Positions 26,952 to 35,837 of a stretch of 64,000 nt of DNA are shown here, piece by piece. The notes under the pieces are model-generated. The model had not been told where the DNA came from. It saw only the letters and a program-made list of their open reading frames with translations, and did no database searches. The position numbers and the translations under genes are program-made. Positions within the stretch are counted from its first letter, which is position 1. Every line of letters starts with the position of its first letter. The stretch is from the NCBI GenBank assembly GCA_903861145.1, contig CAIOTH010000113.1, forward strand, positions 1 through 64,000, written 5' to 3'. This DNA is from an uncultured Bacteroidota bacterium. Lineage in GTDB: Bacteria; Bacteroidota; Bacteroidia; Chitinophagales; LD1.

Positions 26952-27832
26952 GTGTAGCGCAGAAAATATTACAAGATGACCAACTTGATAGCCTGTTGTT
27001 ACAACAAGGTTTTGTAGTAATTCCTTTTTTGAATAGCGATGAGGTTAAGTCTTTAGTTAATTTTTATTATGAACACCACTCCAAAAGTCAGGACGGCATG
27101 TATGCTACGGCCCATGTACCCGATGTGGCCTTCAGGATGAAAATGAACGATTACATTAAGCAGGTTTTTGCACGTGCAATTGAGCAAACCTTTATTAATC
27201 ATACTGCCTTGGGGGGCTCGTTTATTGCGAAGGGTAAGGGGTCGTTGGGAACATTGCATCCGCATCAGGACTGGAACATTGTTGATGAAGAAATTTTCCG
27301 TTCGTTCAACATTTGGGTTCCGTTGGTTGATTTGAATGACGACAATGGGGTAATAAAAATACTGCCTGGTAGCCACGCATGGTTAACCACTTACCGTAGC
27401 GCCAATATATCTTCAGCTTACGGAAATGTAAACGATTTGCTTTGGCAAAAAATGGAGCCCTTATACATGAAAAAGGGAGAGGCGTTGATTTACGATCACC
27501 GCTTGCTACACGCTTCCGGCGAAAACAAATCAGATGAAATAAGGCTTGCGGCGGTATACGGTGTCATTCCGGACAAAAGCGAAATGCGCTATTATCATAA
27601 AGCCGATGAAAAGACCATAGAGGTTTTTGAATCGAACCCTGAGTTTTTTCTTTACGGCAATATTTTTGAAGGGCCTAAAGGCTTAAAGAGTTTGCTCCGG
27701 TTTGAATTTGAATTTCCTGAAGTCACTAGCGATAGGCTCAATCGGTTTATCAATCCAAATTACATAGCTCCGCAAAATGATTTGCCACCACCCTCGCTGT
27801 TCAATAGAATAAAATCCTTTTTAACCAGGTAG
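26948..27832 (+). CDS. PhyH-family Fe(II)/2-oxoglutarate oxygenase 9
   Basis: 294 residues and the last member of the array. His106 and Asp108 (HPHQDWNIVDEE), His188 and Arg199 are present. Ends with FNRIKSFLTR, again amphipathic and basic. It overlaps its upstream neighbour by 4 bases. Three bases after its stop lies the stop of the convergent arylsulfotransferase-like gene, so the plus-strand transcript ends here, with no obvious hairpin terminator. Confidence 0.87.
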   Translation: MSVAQKILQDDQLDSLLLQQGFVVIPFLNSDEVKSLVNFYYEHHSKSQDGMYATAHVPDVAFRMKMNDYIKQVFARAIEQTFINHTALGGSFIAKGKGSLGTLHPHQDWNIVDEEIFRSFNIWVPLVDLNDDNGVIKILPGSHAWLTTYRSANISSAYGNVNDLLWQKMEPLYMKKGEALIYDHRLLHASGENKSDEIRLAAVYGVIPDKSEMRYYHKADEKTIEVFESNPEFFLYGNIFEGPKGLKSLLRFEFEFPEVTSDRLNRFINPNYIAPQNDLPPPSLFNRIKSFLTR

Positions 27833-27835
27833 CAT

Positions 27836-29323
27836 TTATTGATTAAACAAAAAGGGTTCGGATACGGCATAGCCCATACCCACCTTGCCGGCTACGTAAT
27901 AAGTGCCGTTTATGCCGGGCTTAAAGTCAAGTCCCTGGGCTACCTTAATCACGGAATTGTCATTCTCCAGTCGGTACCATATCCATCCCGTCATATTACC
28001 ATGCGCCGATAAAACATTGCCCTTTCTGCTTACCATTGGCCTTGTAACAGGAGGTGCTTTTAACTTTGAAATCTTAAAGGCAAATACATTTTTTGGTAAA
28101 CTGTACGAGGCAAAAACATGGCCATCGCTTTGGGCCATTTCGCAAAAGGTGTGGCTAGGTTTATCCGAGCCGTCCGGTGTTACGCCATAATTTAAAATAT
28201 AATTTCCATGCTCGTCAACCTCGTAATTCCCCGCACCGGTCGATGGCAAATTGCAAGTGCTGTATCTCTTTCTGATAAATTTTATTGAGCCGTCTTTATT
28301 ATTCGCTTTAAAGTCTAATCCAAACGCTTTAGGATGAGCAAAATCGCCATTAGAGAATAGGCTATACCGGGTATAGTCTCCTTCCTCATTCACCGGTTCA
28401 ATATCATGTTGCAGATAAAACACCAGCGTGTCTTTCCGGTTGTCGGTATAAATACTTTTGTTATCCAGTCGCCATATAACATGGCCATCAGCCCTCGAAA
28501 TTTTACCAACCCCAATGTGCCTGAACGAGTACAGAATATTTCCGTCTAAATCCCATACAATCGAATTGCCATGCGACCAATCCACTTTATCACCACTCAC
28601 GCTTGCACTTGGTGCATGTATGTACAATGGATTTACAGCCTCAAGACCCAACGCCTTAACGGGGTTCCATTTAAAAATCACCTTATCGGTAGAGTCGTAT
28701 ATTGCGATTACGTCAATCAGCGCTGCAATAGGCTTCTTCAGGGGGTTATCGGGCGTTTTTATTGCAAGCACAGTATCCAATTGCAGCATAACCAGCCTTT
28801 CCTTTTTGTCATTAATAGCCATGCAATGAAAGTTGAATGGAAGCCTGGATGGTTTGAGCGTTTCTAAAACTTTAAGCGTTGGTGAGCAGATAACGTAGTT
28901 AGCCGAAATAACATGCTTATTGGTAAAGTCAATTTTATGATGGGCAATATCTCCTTTCAACAAAGCTTGCTCCTTATAAAAGCTGTAAAGCCCTGACTGG
29001 TAGCTAAAATTCGTTATTAAATTCAGTGTTGCCTGTTTCGAAATGGTGTCCGCCCTAAATAATGGTGCTGCACTAAACCAAATAGGCGGCCATGGCTTGG
29101 CGGCATCTATTATTTCAATGCAATCTGCATAGCGGCAACCGCCATTTTTAAAAAACTTCTCAAAGTCGCTTACACTTATTATCAAATTGCCCTCAGACGG
29201 TTTAGATCCTGCATCTAACCTAATTGGCGGCAATGTTTCAAGTCCCTGGGCAAAAATATTACAGCCCACTGTTTGAATAAAAAACAAGAAGAACAATCTA
29301 AAGAAAAACGCCTCCATACTCAT
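27836..29323 (-). CDS. Secreted arylsulfotransferase (ASST)-like beta-propeller
   Basis: 495 residues with a signal peptide (hydrophobic 5-20, cleavage near GCNIFAQG). The central part matches the ASST family: DWSHGNSIVWD (His251), ILYSFRHIG (Arg268, His269), KISRADGHVIWRL, and YLQHD (His306) before SLFSNG. ASST enzymes form a six-bladed propeller and transfer sulfate between phenolic donors and acceptors in the periplasm by a phospho-His-like sulfo-His intermediate, without PAPS. Several bacterial homologues are of unknown activity. The divergent neighbour (29608) is a PAPS-dependent sulfotransferase, so both sulfation types are present. Confidence 0.7.
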   Translation of the reverse strand: MSMEAFFFRLFFLFFIQTVGCNIFAQGLETLPPIRLDAGSKPSEGNLIISVSDFEKFFKNGGCRYADCIEIIDAAKPWPPIWFSAAPLFRADTISKQATLNLITNFSYQSGLYSFYKEQALLKGDIAHHKIDFTNKHVISANYVICSPTLKVLETLKPSRLPFNFHCMAINDKKERLVMLQLDTVLAIKTPDNPLKKPIAALIDVIAIYDSTDKVIFKWNPVKALGLEAVNPLYIHAPSASVSGDKVDWSHGNSIVWDLDGNILYSFRHIGVGKISRADGHVIWRLDNKSIYTDNRKDTLVFYLQHDIEPVNEEGDYTRYSLFSNGDFAHPKAFGLDFKANNKDGSIKFIRKRYSTCNLPSTGAGNYEVDEHGNYILNYGVTPDGSDKPSHTFCEMAQSDGHVFASYSLPKNVFAFKISKLKAPPVTRPMVSRKGNVLSAHGNMTGWIWYRLENDNSVIKVAQGLDFKPGINGTYYVAGKVGMGYAVSEPFLFNQ

Positions 29324-29607
29324 AATCTCGCTCTGGTAATTTACCTAAAAATGATGGCAACAATATAGACGTTTTAGGTTATAGCGATATATCGCCTACC
29401 ACCAGCGCCCCAACAATTGAGTTGAGCCCAATGTTAAAAGTGCAGAACCAGAGCCTCGTTTGAATTGCAAAACCTTGTAGGTGTTTAGTGTAACCCAATA
29501 AAATCAATATTTTAGGCGCGCCTTTATAATTGGTGGTGAGGTATTTATATAGGCGTTTCATGTAAATTAATGTTTGGAGTTTTGTGTTATAACCCACGTT
29601 TAAAAAA

Positions 29608-30615
29608 ATGTACAAGGCAATACAGTTCATAGGCACTCAAAGATCGGGCTCTAATTTATTACGAGTAATGCTCGATCAGTTTCCCGAAGTATTTGGACCT
29701 CATCCCCCTCATGTACTTATCACTTTTTATCCCTTGCTTAAATATTACGGCAATCTTGAAGACACTACAAACTTCAAAAAGCTTATTGAGGATATTTGCC
29801 GACTAATTGAGGTAAACCCCGTGCCATGGGATGGCTCTCCCCTTAACCGCGAGAAGATTTTTAAGCGCTGCAGAAGGCGCACTTTGCTCGAAGTTTTCAT
29901 TCAAATAAACGAGTTTGAGTGCGAGGAGAGCGGAAAGACAATATGGTGCTGCAAAAGCATGGAGTCGCTGTATCTGCTTGATAAATTCCGCGAAGAAGGA
30001 TTTGAGCCCTTATATCTGTACCTGTATCGCGATGGGCGCGATGTCGCCCTATCGTTTAAAAAAGCAATAGTTGGCGAGAAACACATTTACAACCTTGCGG
30101 TAAAGTGGAAGGCCGATCAGGATACCTGCTTAAGGGAGTTAGAAAAAATTGATGCCGGCCGGTACGTAAAAGTCAAGTACGAAGATTACATTGGCGATTC
30201 AGACATTTTTATAAAAGAGATTTGTAATCGGGTCGGCATAAAATATCAAAACGTTGCTAACGATTTTTATAAATCTGAGGAGTCAAAACGTACCGCCGCC
30301 GGGGGAAAGATGTGGGAGAATGTTACAAAGCCGGTAATGAAAAATAACTATGGCAAGTTTTTGAAAGAGCTATCAGCAGAAGAAATATTGATTTTTGAAC
30401 AGGTAGCCGGAGATACACTGGTTGAGCTTGGTTATCAATTACACGTGATAAAGCCGGGAGAAACCAGGGTTTTTACACCCGAAGAAATTGCGTCGTTCAA
30501 TGCTGAAAACGATCGCTTAAAAAAACAAATCGTCCATCAATTACCACCGGAAGATATACTGAAAAGAAAATTGCAGTCGGATATTATTGCCGAAATAAAG
30601 CATTACGCACATTAA
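29608..30615 (+). CDS. PAPS-dependent sulfotransferase
   Basis: 335 residues, cytoplasmic. The 5'-phosphosulfate loop is IGTQRSGSNLLR (8-19) and the 3'-phosphate site is YRDGRDVALSF (140-150), both as in the Sulfotransfer family. The enzyme would move sulfate from PAPS to a hydroxyl, here most likely a sugar or lipid precursor. The last 35 residues are charged and may form a coiled coil. No sulfate-activation genes (cysDN/cysC) are in the window. Diverges from the ASST-like gene with 284 bases between them. Confidence 0.85.
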   Translation: MYKAIQFIGTQRSGSNLLRVMLDQFPEVFGPHPPHVLITFYPLLKYYGNLEDTTNFKKLIEDICRLIEVNPVPWDGSPLNREKIFKRCRRRTLLEVFIQINEFECEESGKTIWCCKSMESLYLLDKFREEGFEPLYLYLYRDGRDVALSFKKAIVGEKHIYNLAVKWKADQDTCLRELEKIDAGRYVKVKYEDYIGDSDIFIKEICNRVGIKYQNVANDFYKSEESKRTAAGGKMWENVTKPVMKNNYGKFLKELSAEEILIFEQVAGDTLVELGYQLHVIKPGETRVFTPEEIASFNAENDRLKKQIVHQLPPEDILKRKLQSDIIAEIKHYAH

Positions 30616-30670
30616 TTTAAGTGCCTCATTGTTGTATATTTAATGCACGTTGAATATTGAAACAGGCACC

Positions 30671-31549
30671 ATGATTACCGACGCTGATAAAAATTTCCCG
30701 GGTTCATCTTTTTCCGCAAACACAGAAGCGCACCGGCATTCGTTTTTTGCAGGTATAATTTATAATGGCAATCAGGTACAATTAACTAATACTATTAACT
30801 CAGTCTTAAGGCAAAAATCTTCAGGGTTAAATGTTGCAATTTCTATTTTTTATGGCCCGGGGCAAGTGCCACAACCAATTGCTTCCTCTGGTATAGTATG
30901 GATTCCATTCAGGCAAAAGGAAGATTTCTTTAAAACGATAGTGCATGAAATTGAGCTATGCACTGCCGATTATTGTACCATTGTTTGGAATGGTGAAGAA
31001 TTGTTTGATGGTGCTTTTGACTCGGCATGTCAAATATTCAACAAATATGCAGAGGTAAACTGGCTCACCGGTATTCAAACTTTACGCACGGAAAGTGGAT
31101 TTAATATTGCCCTGGGTAGCACCGCCATACGGCGGTGGAGCTATCAACTATATGAGCGCAATCTTTATAAAAACTCCGGAAGGTACATTGCTCCGGCATC
31201 AACCTTCTGGCGAAAGAGTATTTGGAAATCAATATCTCCGCAATTATATTTTATTAGCCAAAATGATTTTTGCGAGGATTTGTGGGTCGCCTTTTTTAAA
31301 ACTCAAAAATTGTACACTTGCAAAATATACTTCTCTACTGTTGCTAATTACGATAAGCTCAACAAGCACAGCTTTAAGCAACCTAATTATTCCGAGTTAA
31401 TTGAGGATAGCGTATTGAATAGGGTTAAAGAGTTCTTTTTCATAAATAATGTCCCCTATTTACGTTTGTTTTACCGAAGTGCAATTGGCTTTGCCCCGGT
31501 CATACGTTTCGACCTGAACACCCAATCCTTTTTTCTAAGCCCATATTGA
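30671..31549 (+). CDS. GT2-like protein with degenerate catalytic motif
   Basis: 292 residues from ATG 30671 (an upstream TTG at 30650 is less likely). It aligns over most of its length with the GT2 enzyme that follows: NTINSVLRQ for the first helix, a donor-loop region, and STFWRKSIWK against SVFWRKSLWE. Where the neighbour has LNSDD, this protein has WNGEE (107-110), and the VDGGSTDGT loop is missing. It is therefore a diverged GT2 fold whose metal/nucleotide site has changed from Asp to Glu. It may be inactive, a partner of the next gene, or use another donor. Confidence 0.6.
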   Translation: MITDADKNFPGSSFSANTEAHRHSFFAGIIYNGNQVQLTNTINSVLRQKSSGLNVAISIFYGPGQVPQPIASSGIVWIPFRQKEDFFKTIVHEIELCTADYCTIVWNGEELFDGAFDSACQIFNKYAEVNWLTGIQTLRTESGFNIALGSTAIRRWSYQLYERNLYKNSGRYIAPASTFWRKSIWKSISPQLYFISQNDFCEDLWVAFFKTQKLYTCKIYFSTVANYDKLNKHSFKQPNYSELIEDSVLNRVKEFFFINNVPYLRLFYRSAIGFAPVIRFDLNTQSFFLSPY

Positions 31550-31550
31550 T

Positions 31551-32471
31551 ATGCACTATCCTAAAATAAGCATAGTAACCGTTTCCTTTAACAGCGCTCA
31601 ATATATTGAGGCCGGTATTCTATCAATTTTAGAGCAAGGGTACCCCGCATTAGAGTATATTATTGTAGATGGTGGCAGCACCGATGGAACCAGAGACATA
31701 ATTGATAAATACCGCGACCGGATTGCAAAAGTTATTTACGAACCCGATAATGGCCCCGGCGAGGCATTGAATAAAGGGTTTAAAATAGCAACCGGTGAAA
31801 TTATGGGATGGCTAAACAGCGATGACCGGTTACACTCAAAATCGCTATTTGCAATTGCCGAAATATTCAATAGTCTTAACGAGGTTGAATGGGTAATGGG
31901 TTTCCCTACATGGTTTAGTGCTAACGGTACCTGCATCAACGAAATATATTACAACCGTGGCAAGCCTTACTATTTTCCACAGTACATTGGCGACAACCTA
32001 CACTTAAAATTTGCCCGGTGGAGCAAATGGCGATTTGCAATGGGCGATTTTAGTGCAATACAACAAGAAAGTGTGTTTTGGCGGAAATCGTTATGGGAAA
32101 AGGCAGGCGCCCACATTAAAGAAGAATTCATCGCCTTTGACCTTGAACTATGGACTCGCTTTTTTGAGTTCAGCCAGCTTTACACTGCCCAGGTATTGGT
32201 TGGTGGCTTTAGGGTACATGGAAATCAGATAAGCTTTAACCAGCAGCAGCGTTATAAACTGGAGTCGAAAAGGTTTATTGATATTTTTCGCAAAAGGCTT
32301 TTTGCCCAAAACTTTGGATACACCCTGCGCACTTTACTTGCCCGTGCTACCAAGCCTTTTTATTACTACGAAATACCGGTATTGAAAAAAATATATCCCT
32401 ATCTCTTAAATCTTCCTCCACATATTGTTTATGACTTTTTTAATCATCGGTTCGAAATTGCGGACAAGTAG
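31551..32471 (+). CDS. Family 2 glycosyltransferase
   Basis: 306 residues. KISIVTVSFNSAQYIE at the N-terminus, VDGGSTDGT (39-47) and LNSDD (88-92) are the GT2 donor and metal motifs; FWRKSLWEKAG and ELWTRFF belong to the acceptor half. Inverting glycosyltransferase using an NDP-sugar, acting at the cytoplasmic membrane face. One base separates it from the degenerate paralogue upstream, so the two are one operon and possibly a heteromer. The next gene, on the other strand, is a further glycosyltransferase. Confidence 0.88.
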   Translation: MHYPKISIVTVSFNSAQYIEAGILSILEQGYPALEYIIVDGGSTDGTRDIIDKYRDRIAKVIYEPDNGPGEALNKGFKIATGEIMGWLNSDDRLHSKSLFAIAEIFNSLNEVEWVMGFPTWFSANGTCINEIYYNRGKPYYFPQYIGDNLHLKFARWSKWRFAMGDFSAIQQESVFWRKSLWEKAGAHIKEEFIAFDLELWTRFFEFSQLYTAQVLVGGFRVHGNQISFNQQQRYKLESKRFIDIFRKRLFAQNFGYTLRTLLARATKPFYYYEIPVLKKIYPYLLNLPPHIVYDFFNHRFEIADK

Positions 32472-32488
32472 CACCGCACTTTAAGCTT

Positions 32489-33397
32489 CTAAATTTCAAG
32501 CCAGGTAAGCATTTTCCATATACTTAGTTTTAATCTATCGGTTAAGCGTGGTTCAAAATAAAACTCTCTCTTTTCTAAATTATCCCGGTAATGCTTCAGG
32601 GTTTCTATATAAGCCCTATAATGATTGAACAGGATAAAATCCGAACCCGAAACAATTTCGCGGATGGTGTTTTCATTAAAGTGTATAAATACGATTTCGT
32701 ATTTGCCTTCTATCAATAGTCTATGGTTCACTATTTCCCTGGGGCATATTTCCGTATTCCAACCGGCCACGTTACATCCTTTATGCCTTATGATTAATGC
32801 AGACTCCTCAATTATCGGTATAATATCCAGGTATTTCTGATCATCAAATAGCCCTCTGAACGAGTTCTTTTCGCACCGGTATAAACAACAATCGGCCCAC
32901 CATCGCAGCGTGGTTACCGCTCCTTTATTGGCACCCACAAAACCTGCATTATAAAGCCCGATTCTGAAATTCGCCTCTAGCCAGTTCTGGTTCTTATTCG
33001 GGTCGTTTTTATAAAAGTGAGGCGTAAGGATGAACCGGTGTTTATTCAATAGCTCAAACAAAAACCCATAGTCCGAAAAAAAGAAAAGGTCATTATCCAG
33101 GTAAATGAGTTGTTCTGTTTCCGGTTGTAAAAGTAAATGCTTCATCAACACCGGTTTCAAGCTCCATCTCAGCTTATCCTTGTTTGTGCGGTATTTGGTT
33201 ATAATTTGCGCAGCGGTATGTTGGTTATTAATGTCCGATAGCTTCAAAAAGTTGCAGTTCTCAAGCTCAAAACTACTATCATCATCAATCACAAGCACAT
33301 TCAGTACAAACTGGTGGCCTTGGTTTTTAAGCGATTTTGAAAGCGCCGAAACCTTATACAAATGGCTAACGGTAGTAATAGTGCAGAATTGATACAT
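32489..33397 (-). CDS. GT-A-like glycosyltransferase, paralogue D
   Basis: 302 residues, collinear with the gene at 20454: FCTITTVSHLYKVSALSKSL, DND at 101-103 (IYLDNDLFFFSDY), NWLEANFRIGLYNAGFVG, DDQKYLDIIP and HKGCNVAGWN. The close match shows a duplication inside the locus, 12 kb apart and in opposite orientation. Probably transfers a related sugar. Five bases downstream of the antiporter start on the same strand, but the two functions are unrelated. Confidence 0.7.
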   Translation of the reverse strand: MYQFCTITTVSHLYKVSALSKSLKNQGHQFVLNVLVIDDDSSFELENCNFLKLSDINNQHTAAQIITKYRTNKDKLRWSLKPVLMKHLLLQPETEQLIYLDNDLFFFSDYGFLFELLNKHRFILTPHFYKNDPNKNQNWLEANFRIGLYNAGFVGANKGAVTTLRWWADCCLYRCEKNSFRGLFDDQKYLDIIPIIEESALIIRHKGCNVAGWNTEICPREIVNHRLLIEGKYEIVFIHFNENTIREIVSGSDFILFNHYRAYIETLKHYRDNLEKREFYFEPRLTDRLKLSIWKMLTWLEI

Positions 33398-33402
33398 TTC
33401 TT

Positions 33403-34821
33403 TTAGGCTGCCTGATTATGTAATCCGGCTGGTTGCTTATTCAGAGTCAAATTTAACAGCGGCCCGGTCATAAACGTAGTGATAATTGCCATCAGTACCA
33501 GCAGCGTAAAAATGGGGCCCGAAATTACACCCATATCATAGCCTATGTTAAGTGCTATTAACTCCATCAATCCCCTGGTATTCATTAAAATTCCCAGCGT
33601 AAAAGCATCGCGCCAACTAATCTTGCTAAACCTTGCTGCCAATATTACGCCCACAAGTTTACCGGCAACGGCAACAAATAACACCAGCCCGAAAATGCAC
33701 CATAAGTATGGACTGTTTAATAGGCCAAATTGCGTTCGCAATCCCGTGAGGGCAAAAAAAATGGGCAATAATATAACCGAGGTAAAGTCCTCCAGTTTCA
33801 CTTTTATAAGTGGGCCCGACTTAACCTTTTCAGGCATTATCAGGCCTGCAATAAATGCCCCAAAAACTGCATGCACACCTAAAATGTCGGTAGCTATAGA
33901 TGATAACAACAGAAGTGCAATAATAAATGTTATTCCAAAAATATCCGACCGGTTTGAGCTAAATAAATAACCTTGATATTTTTGCAACAATGGCCTTACT
34001 ATTAAAAGCATAACCCCAAGAAACAAAACAACCATTAACAACGAAACGACGGATGTAGCAATAGACGTTGATTTTGCTACAGCTATCACAAGCGCTAAAA
34101 CTGACCACGCCGTTACATCTTCAATTGCGGCGCTTGATAAGCTAACAATGCCTACCATCGTTCCCGATAGCTTCTTTTCCTTAACAATCCGCGCCAATAC
34201 CGGAAAAGCAGTTATGCTCATGGCAACACCTATAAATAATGCAAATGGCAAAAAACGAACCCCGGCAGGGCTAAATTCTTTATAAAGAAACAGGCTTAAA
34301 CATATGCCAAAGAAGAATGGAAATACAATACCCGATTGCCCAATTAAAAAAGCCTCCGACGCCTTGGCTTTCAATTTGCTAAAGTCAATTTCCATACCAA
34401 CAATAAACATGTAAACTATAAGGCCTAGCTGGCTTAGCGATTGCAAACGGCCAAGAGACTCGACCGGGAAAAGAAAGTGGCTCGCCGTTGGGGCCAATGC
34501 GCCCAATAATGAAGGTCCCAGCAAAATGCCGCCAATAATTTCTCCCATAACCGCGGGCTGTCCTATAAAGCCAAAACCGAAAGCAGTTAATCTCGACACT
34601 AGCAGGATAACAACAATTTGTAAGATAAGGATACTGGTAGGTTGCTTTAAGTTTTGTAATCCCTGGCTCCATAAAGATGCCATGAAGGTTTGATTGGCAA
34701 AATAGGTTATAGGTAATGGCGAATGCATCTGGACATCAAACACCTGGTTAAAATAAAGGGCCAACCCAATCATCGTTGCAACAATCGTCATCAAAAAAAA
34801 ATAGAAAACAAAGCTCTTCAT
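33403..34821 (-). CDS. CPA2-family cation:proton antiporter
   Basis: 472 residues from ATG 34821; an in-frame TTG at 34839 is possible but less likely. About 13 membrane segments. GQPAVMGEIIGGILLGPSLLG and LSSAAIEDVTAWSVLALVIA are hallmark CPA2 (KefB/NapA type) segments, and GAFIAGLIMP follows. It exchanges Na+ or K+ for H+ in the inner membrane. No C-terminal RCK/TrkA domain is present, unlike KefB/KefC. It is probably a housekeeping gene at the end of the glycan locus. Confidence 0.85.
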   Translation of the reverse strand: MKSFVFYFFLMTIVATMIGLALYFNQVFDVQMHSPLPITYFANQTFMASLWSQGLQNLKQPTSILILQIVVILLVSRLTAFGFGFIGQPAVMGEIIGGILLGPSLLGALAPTASHFLFPVESLGRLQSLSQLGLIVYMFIVGMEIDFSKLKAKASEAFLIGQSGIVFPFFFGICLSLFLYKEFSPAGVRFLPFALFIGVAMSITAFPVLARIVKEKKLSGTMVGIVSLSSAAIEDVTAWSVLALVIAVAKSTSIATSVVSLLMVVLFLGVMLLIVRPLLQKYQGYLFSSNRSDIFGITFIIALLLLSSIATDILGVHAVFGAFIAGLIMPEKVKSGPLIKVKLEDFTSVILLPIFFALTGLRTQFGLLNSPYLWCIFGLVLFVAVAGKLVGVILAARFSKISWRDAFTLGILMNTRGLMELIALNIGYDMGVISGPIFTLLVLMAIITTFMTGPLLNLTLNKQPAGLHNQAA

Positions 34822-34841
34822 ACTTTCATATTGGTTCAAAG

Positions 34842-34849
34842 CAAAAATA
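34842..34849 (-). promoter_or_regulatory. Candidate -7 element for the antiporter gene
   Basis: On the minus strand this reads TATTTTTG, matching TAnnTTTG, 20 bases upstream of ATG 34821. It overlaps the alternative TTG start region, which favours the ATG. No clear -33 TTTG is seen. Confidence 0.3.
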
Positions 34850-34910
34850 TCATTTCTTGCTCATTGGTACCGGTTTTGCTCATCGAAAAGTCCTTGTTCG
34901 GATAGCACAA

Positions 34911-34958
34911 AAAACACAAAAGCCCGCAGAGAGCTTTCTCTGCGGGCTTTTGTGTTTT
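34911..34958 (-). terminator. Strong rho-independent terminator
   Basis: A perfect 21-base inverted repeat (34911-34931 and 34938-34958) with a 6-base loop and a GC-rich core (AGCCCGCAGAG). On the minus strand it begins 9 bases after the stop of the lipoprotein gene and ends in a T-rich run. It isolates that gene from the antiporter. Confidence 0.85.
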
Positions 34959-34967
34959 TGATTGTTC

Positions 34968-35837
34968 TTATTGATTTTGTATTGAAGTAACCCCATTATG
35001 CGTTACTGCCATTTGGCCGCTACAACCACCGGGGGTGCCGTAATCTGTTAGCTTAACATGGTTAGTGCCATTTACGCTTGAATACTTGGTGCCCTGAATA
35101 TAGTAGTTGCAGCCGGTGGTTCTTGCATTTTTAATAAGTGGTGAAGTGATAGAATCGATAGCATAATTTCCTTCTGCAGACCCATACATGCTACCGGTAA
35201 TTTTAAACTGAAGGTTTGAAAGAGGTGAAGAGCTCTCGCCTGCCACCCATTCATACTGGTAATTCACATTAACGGTATCAAGAAACGAACCGGTCATACC
35301 AACATAACCACCGGTTTCAGCAATAACCAGGTTACCGTTCGAGTTAGTGCCCGTATTGGTATAGCTGATGCTACCATTAAGCCCCGTTACCTGGAAACCC
35401 GAAATGGTATAATTCTGTAGTGTTAATGAGTAAACATCATTTACCGTACGTATATCCTGGTTGTCATACGAAATTGTCGCAACACCTGATCTTGTTCTGC
35501 CATCACTTCCTACACAGCCCGCACCGTAATCATATCTTACAGTATGTGGTTTGCTAATGGTATCTATTGCAACAATAACACCACCGGTGGTATCGGACAA
35601 ATTAAAGTTCTGGCCCATTCCTTTCGAGTTTTTTGAACCCGAAGAGGCAAAAATCATATTATTAACCTCATTCATAATTGCCTCCGATGATGCCATTGGG
35701 TCGTTAGCCGATGCTAAACCGGTTGAGGTTTTAGGCTTTATTACTTCTTTCTGGCAAGAGTTTAGAGTAACTGCTGTTATTACAGACATTGCAAATATTA
35801 TAAGCAGGGTAACTTTTGTAAGCGATTTGGTTTTCAT
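34968..35837 (-). CDS. Hypothetical lipoprotein
   Basis: 289 residues with a lipoprotein signal (lipobox Cys28 in TLNSCQKE). The mature part is Thr/Ser/Gly/Asn-rich, with beta-type repeats such as YDYGAGCVGSDGRTRSG and LTLQNYTISGFQVTGLNGSISY. A Cys pair occurs near the C-terminus (GCNYY and GGCSG). The DYG..GC..DGR.R.G pattern recurs in secreted Bacteroidota lipoproteins of unknown function. Monocistronic, followed by the strong terminator at 34911. No enzyme motif is visible. Confidence 0.7.
   Translation of the reverse strand: MKTKSLTKVTLLIIFAMSVITAVTLNSCQKEVIKPKTSTGLASANDPMASSEAIMNEVNNMIFASSGSKNSKGMGQNFNLSDTTGGVIVAIDTISKPHTVRYDYGAGCVGSDGRTRSGVATISYDNQDIRTVNDVYSLTLQNYTISGFQVTGLNGSISYTNTGTNSNGNLVIAETGGYVGMTGSFLDTVNVNYQYEWVAGESSSPLSNLQFKITGSMYGSAEGNYAIDSITSPLIKNARTTGCNYYIQGTKYSSVNGTNHVKLTDYGTPGGCSGQMAVTHNGVTSIQNQ

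Noticed and set aside
22257-27832. PhyH array as an assembly artefact
   Set aside because: The domains are diverged from each other throughout, with different linkers and residues around the metal; no long identical stretches are visible.
29379-29561. Minus-strand frame of 60 codons between the ASST-like and sulfotransferase genes
   Set aside because: It has an ATG but no recognisable family, contains a 12-base palindrome (GCGATATATCGC at 29384) near its end, and its composition is not convincingly protein-like. The 284-base gap otherwise shows nothing I can name.
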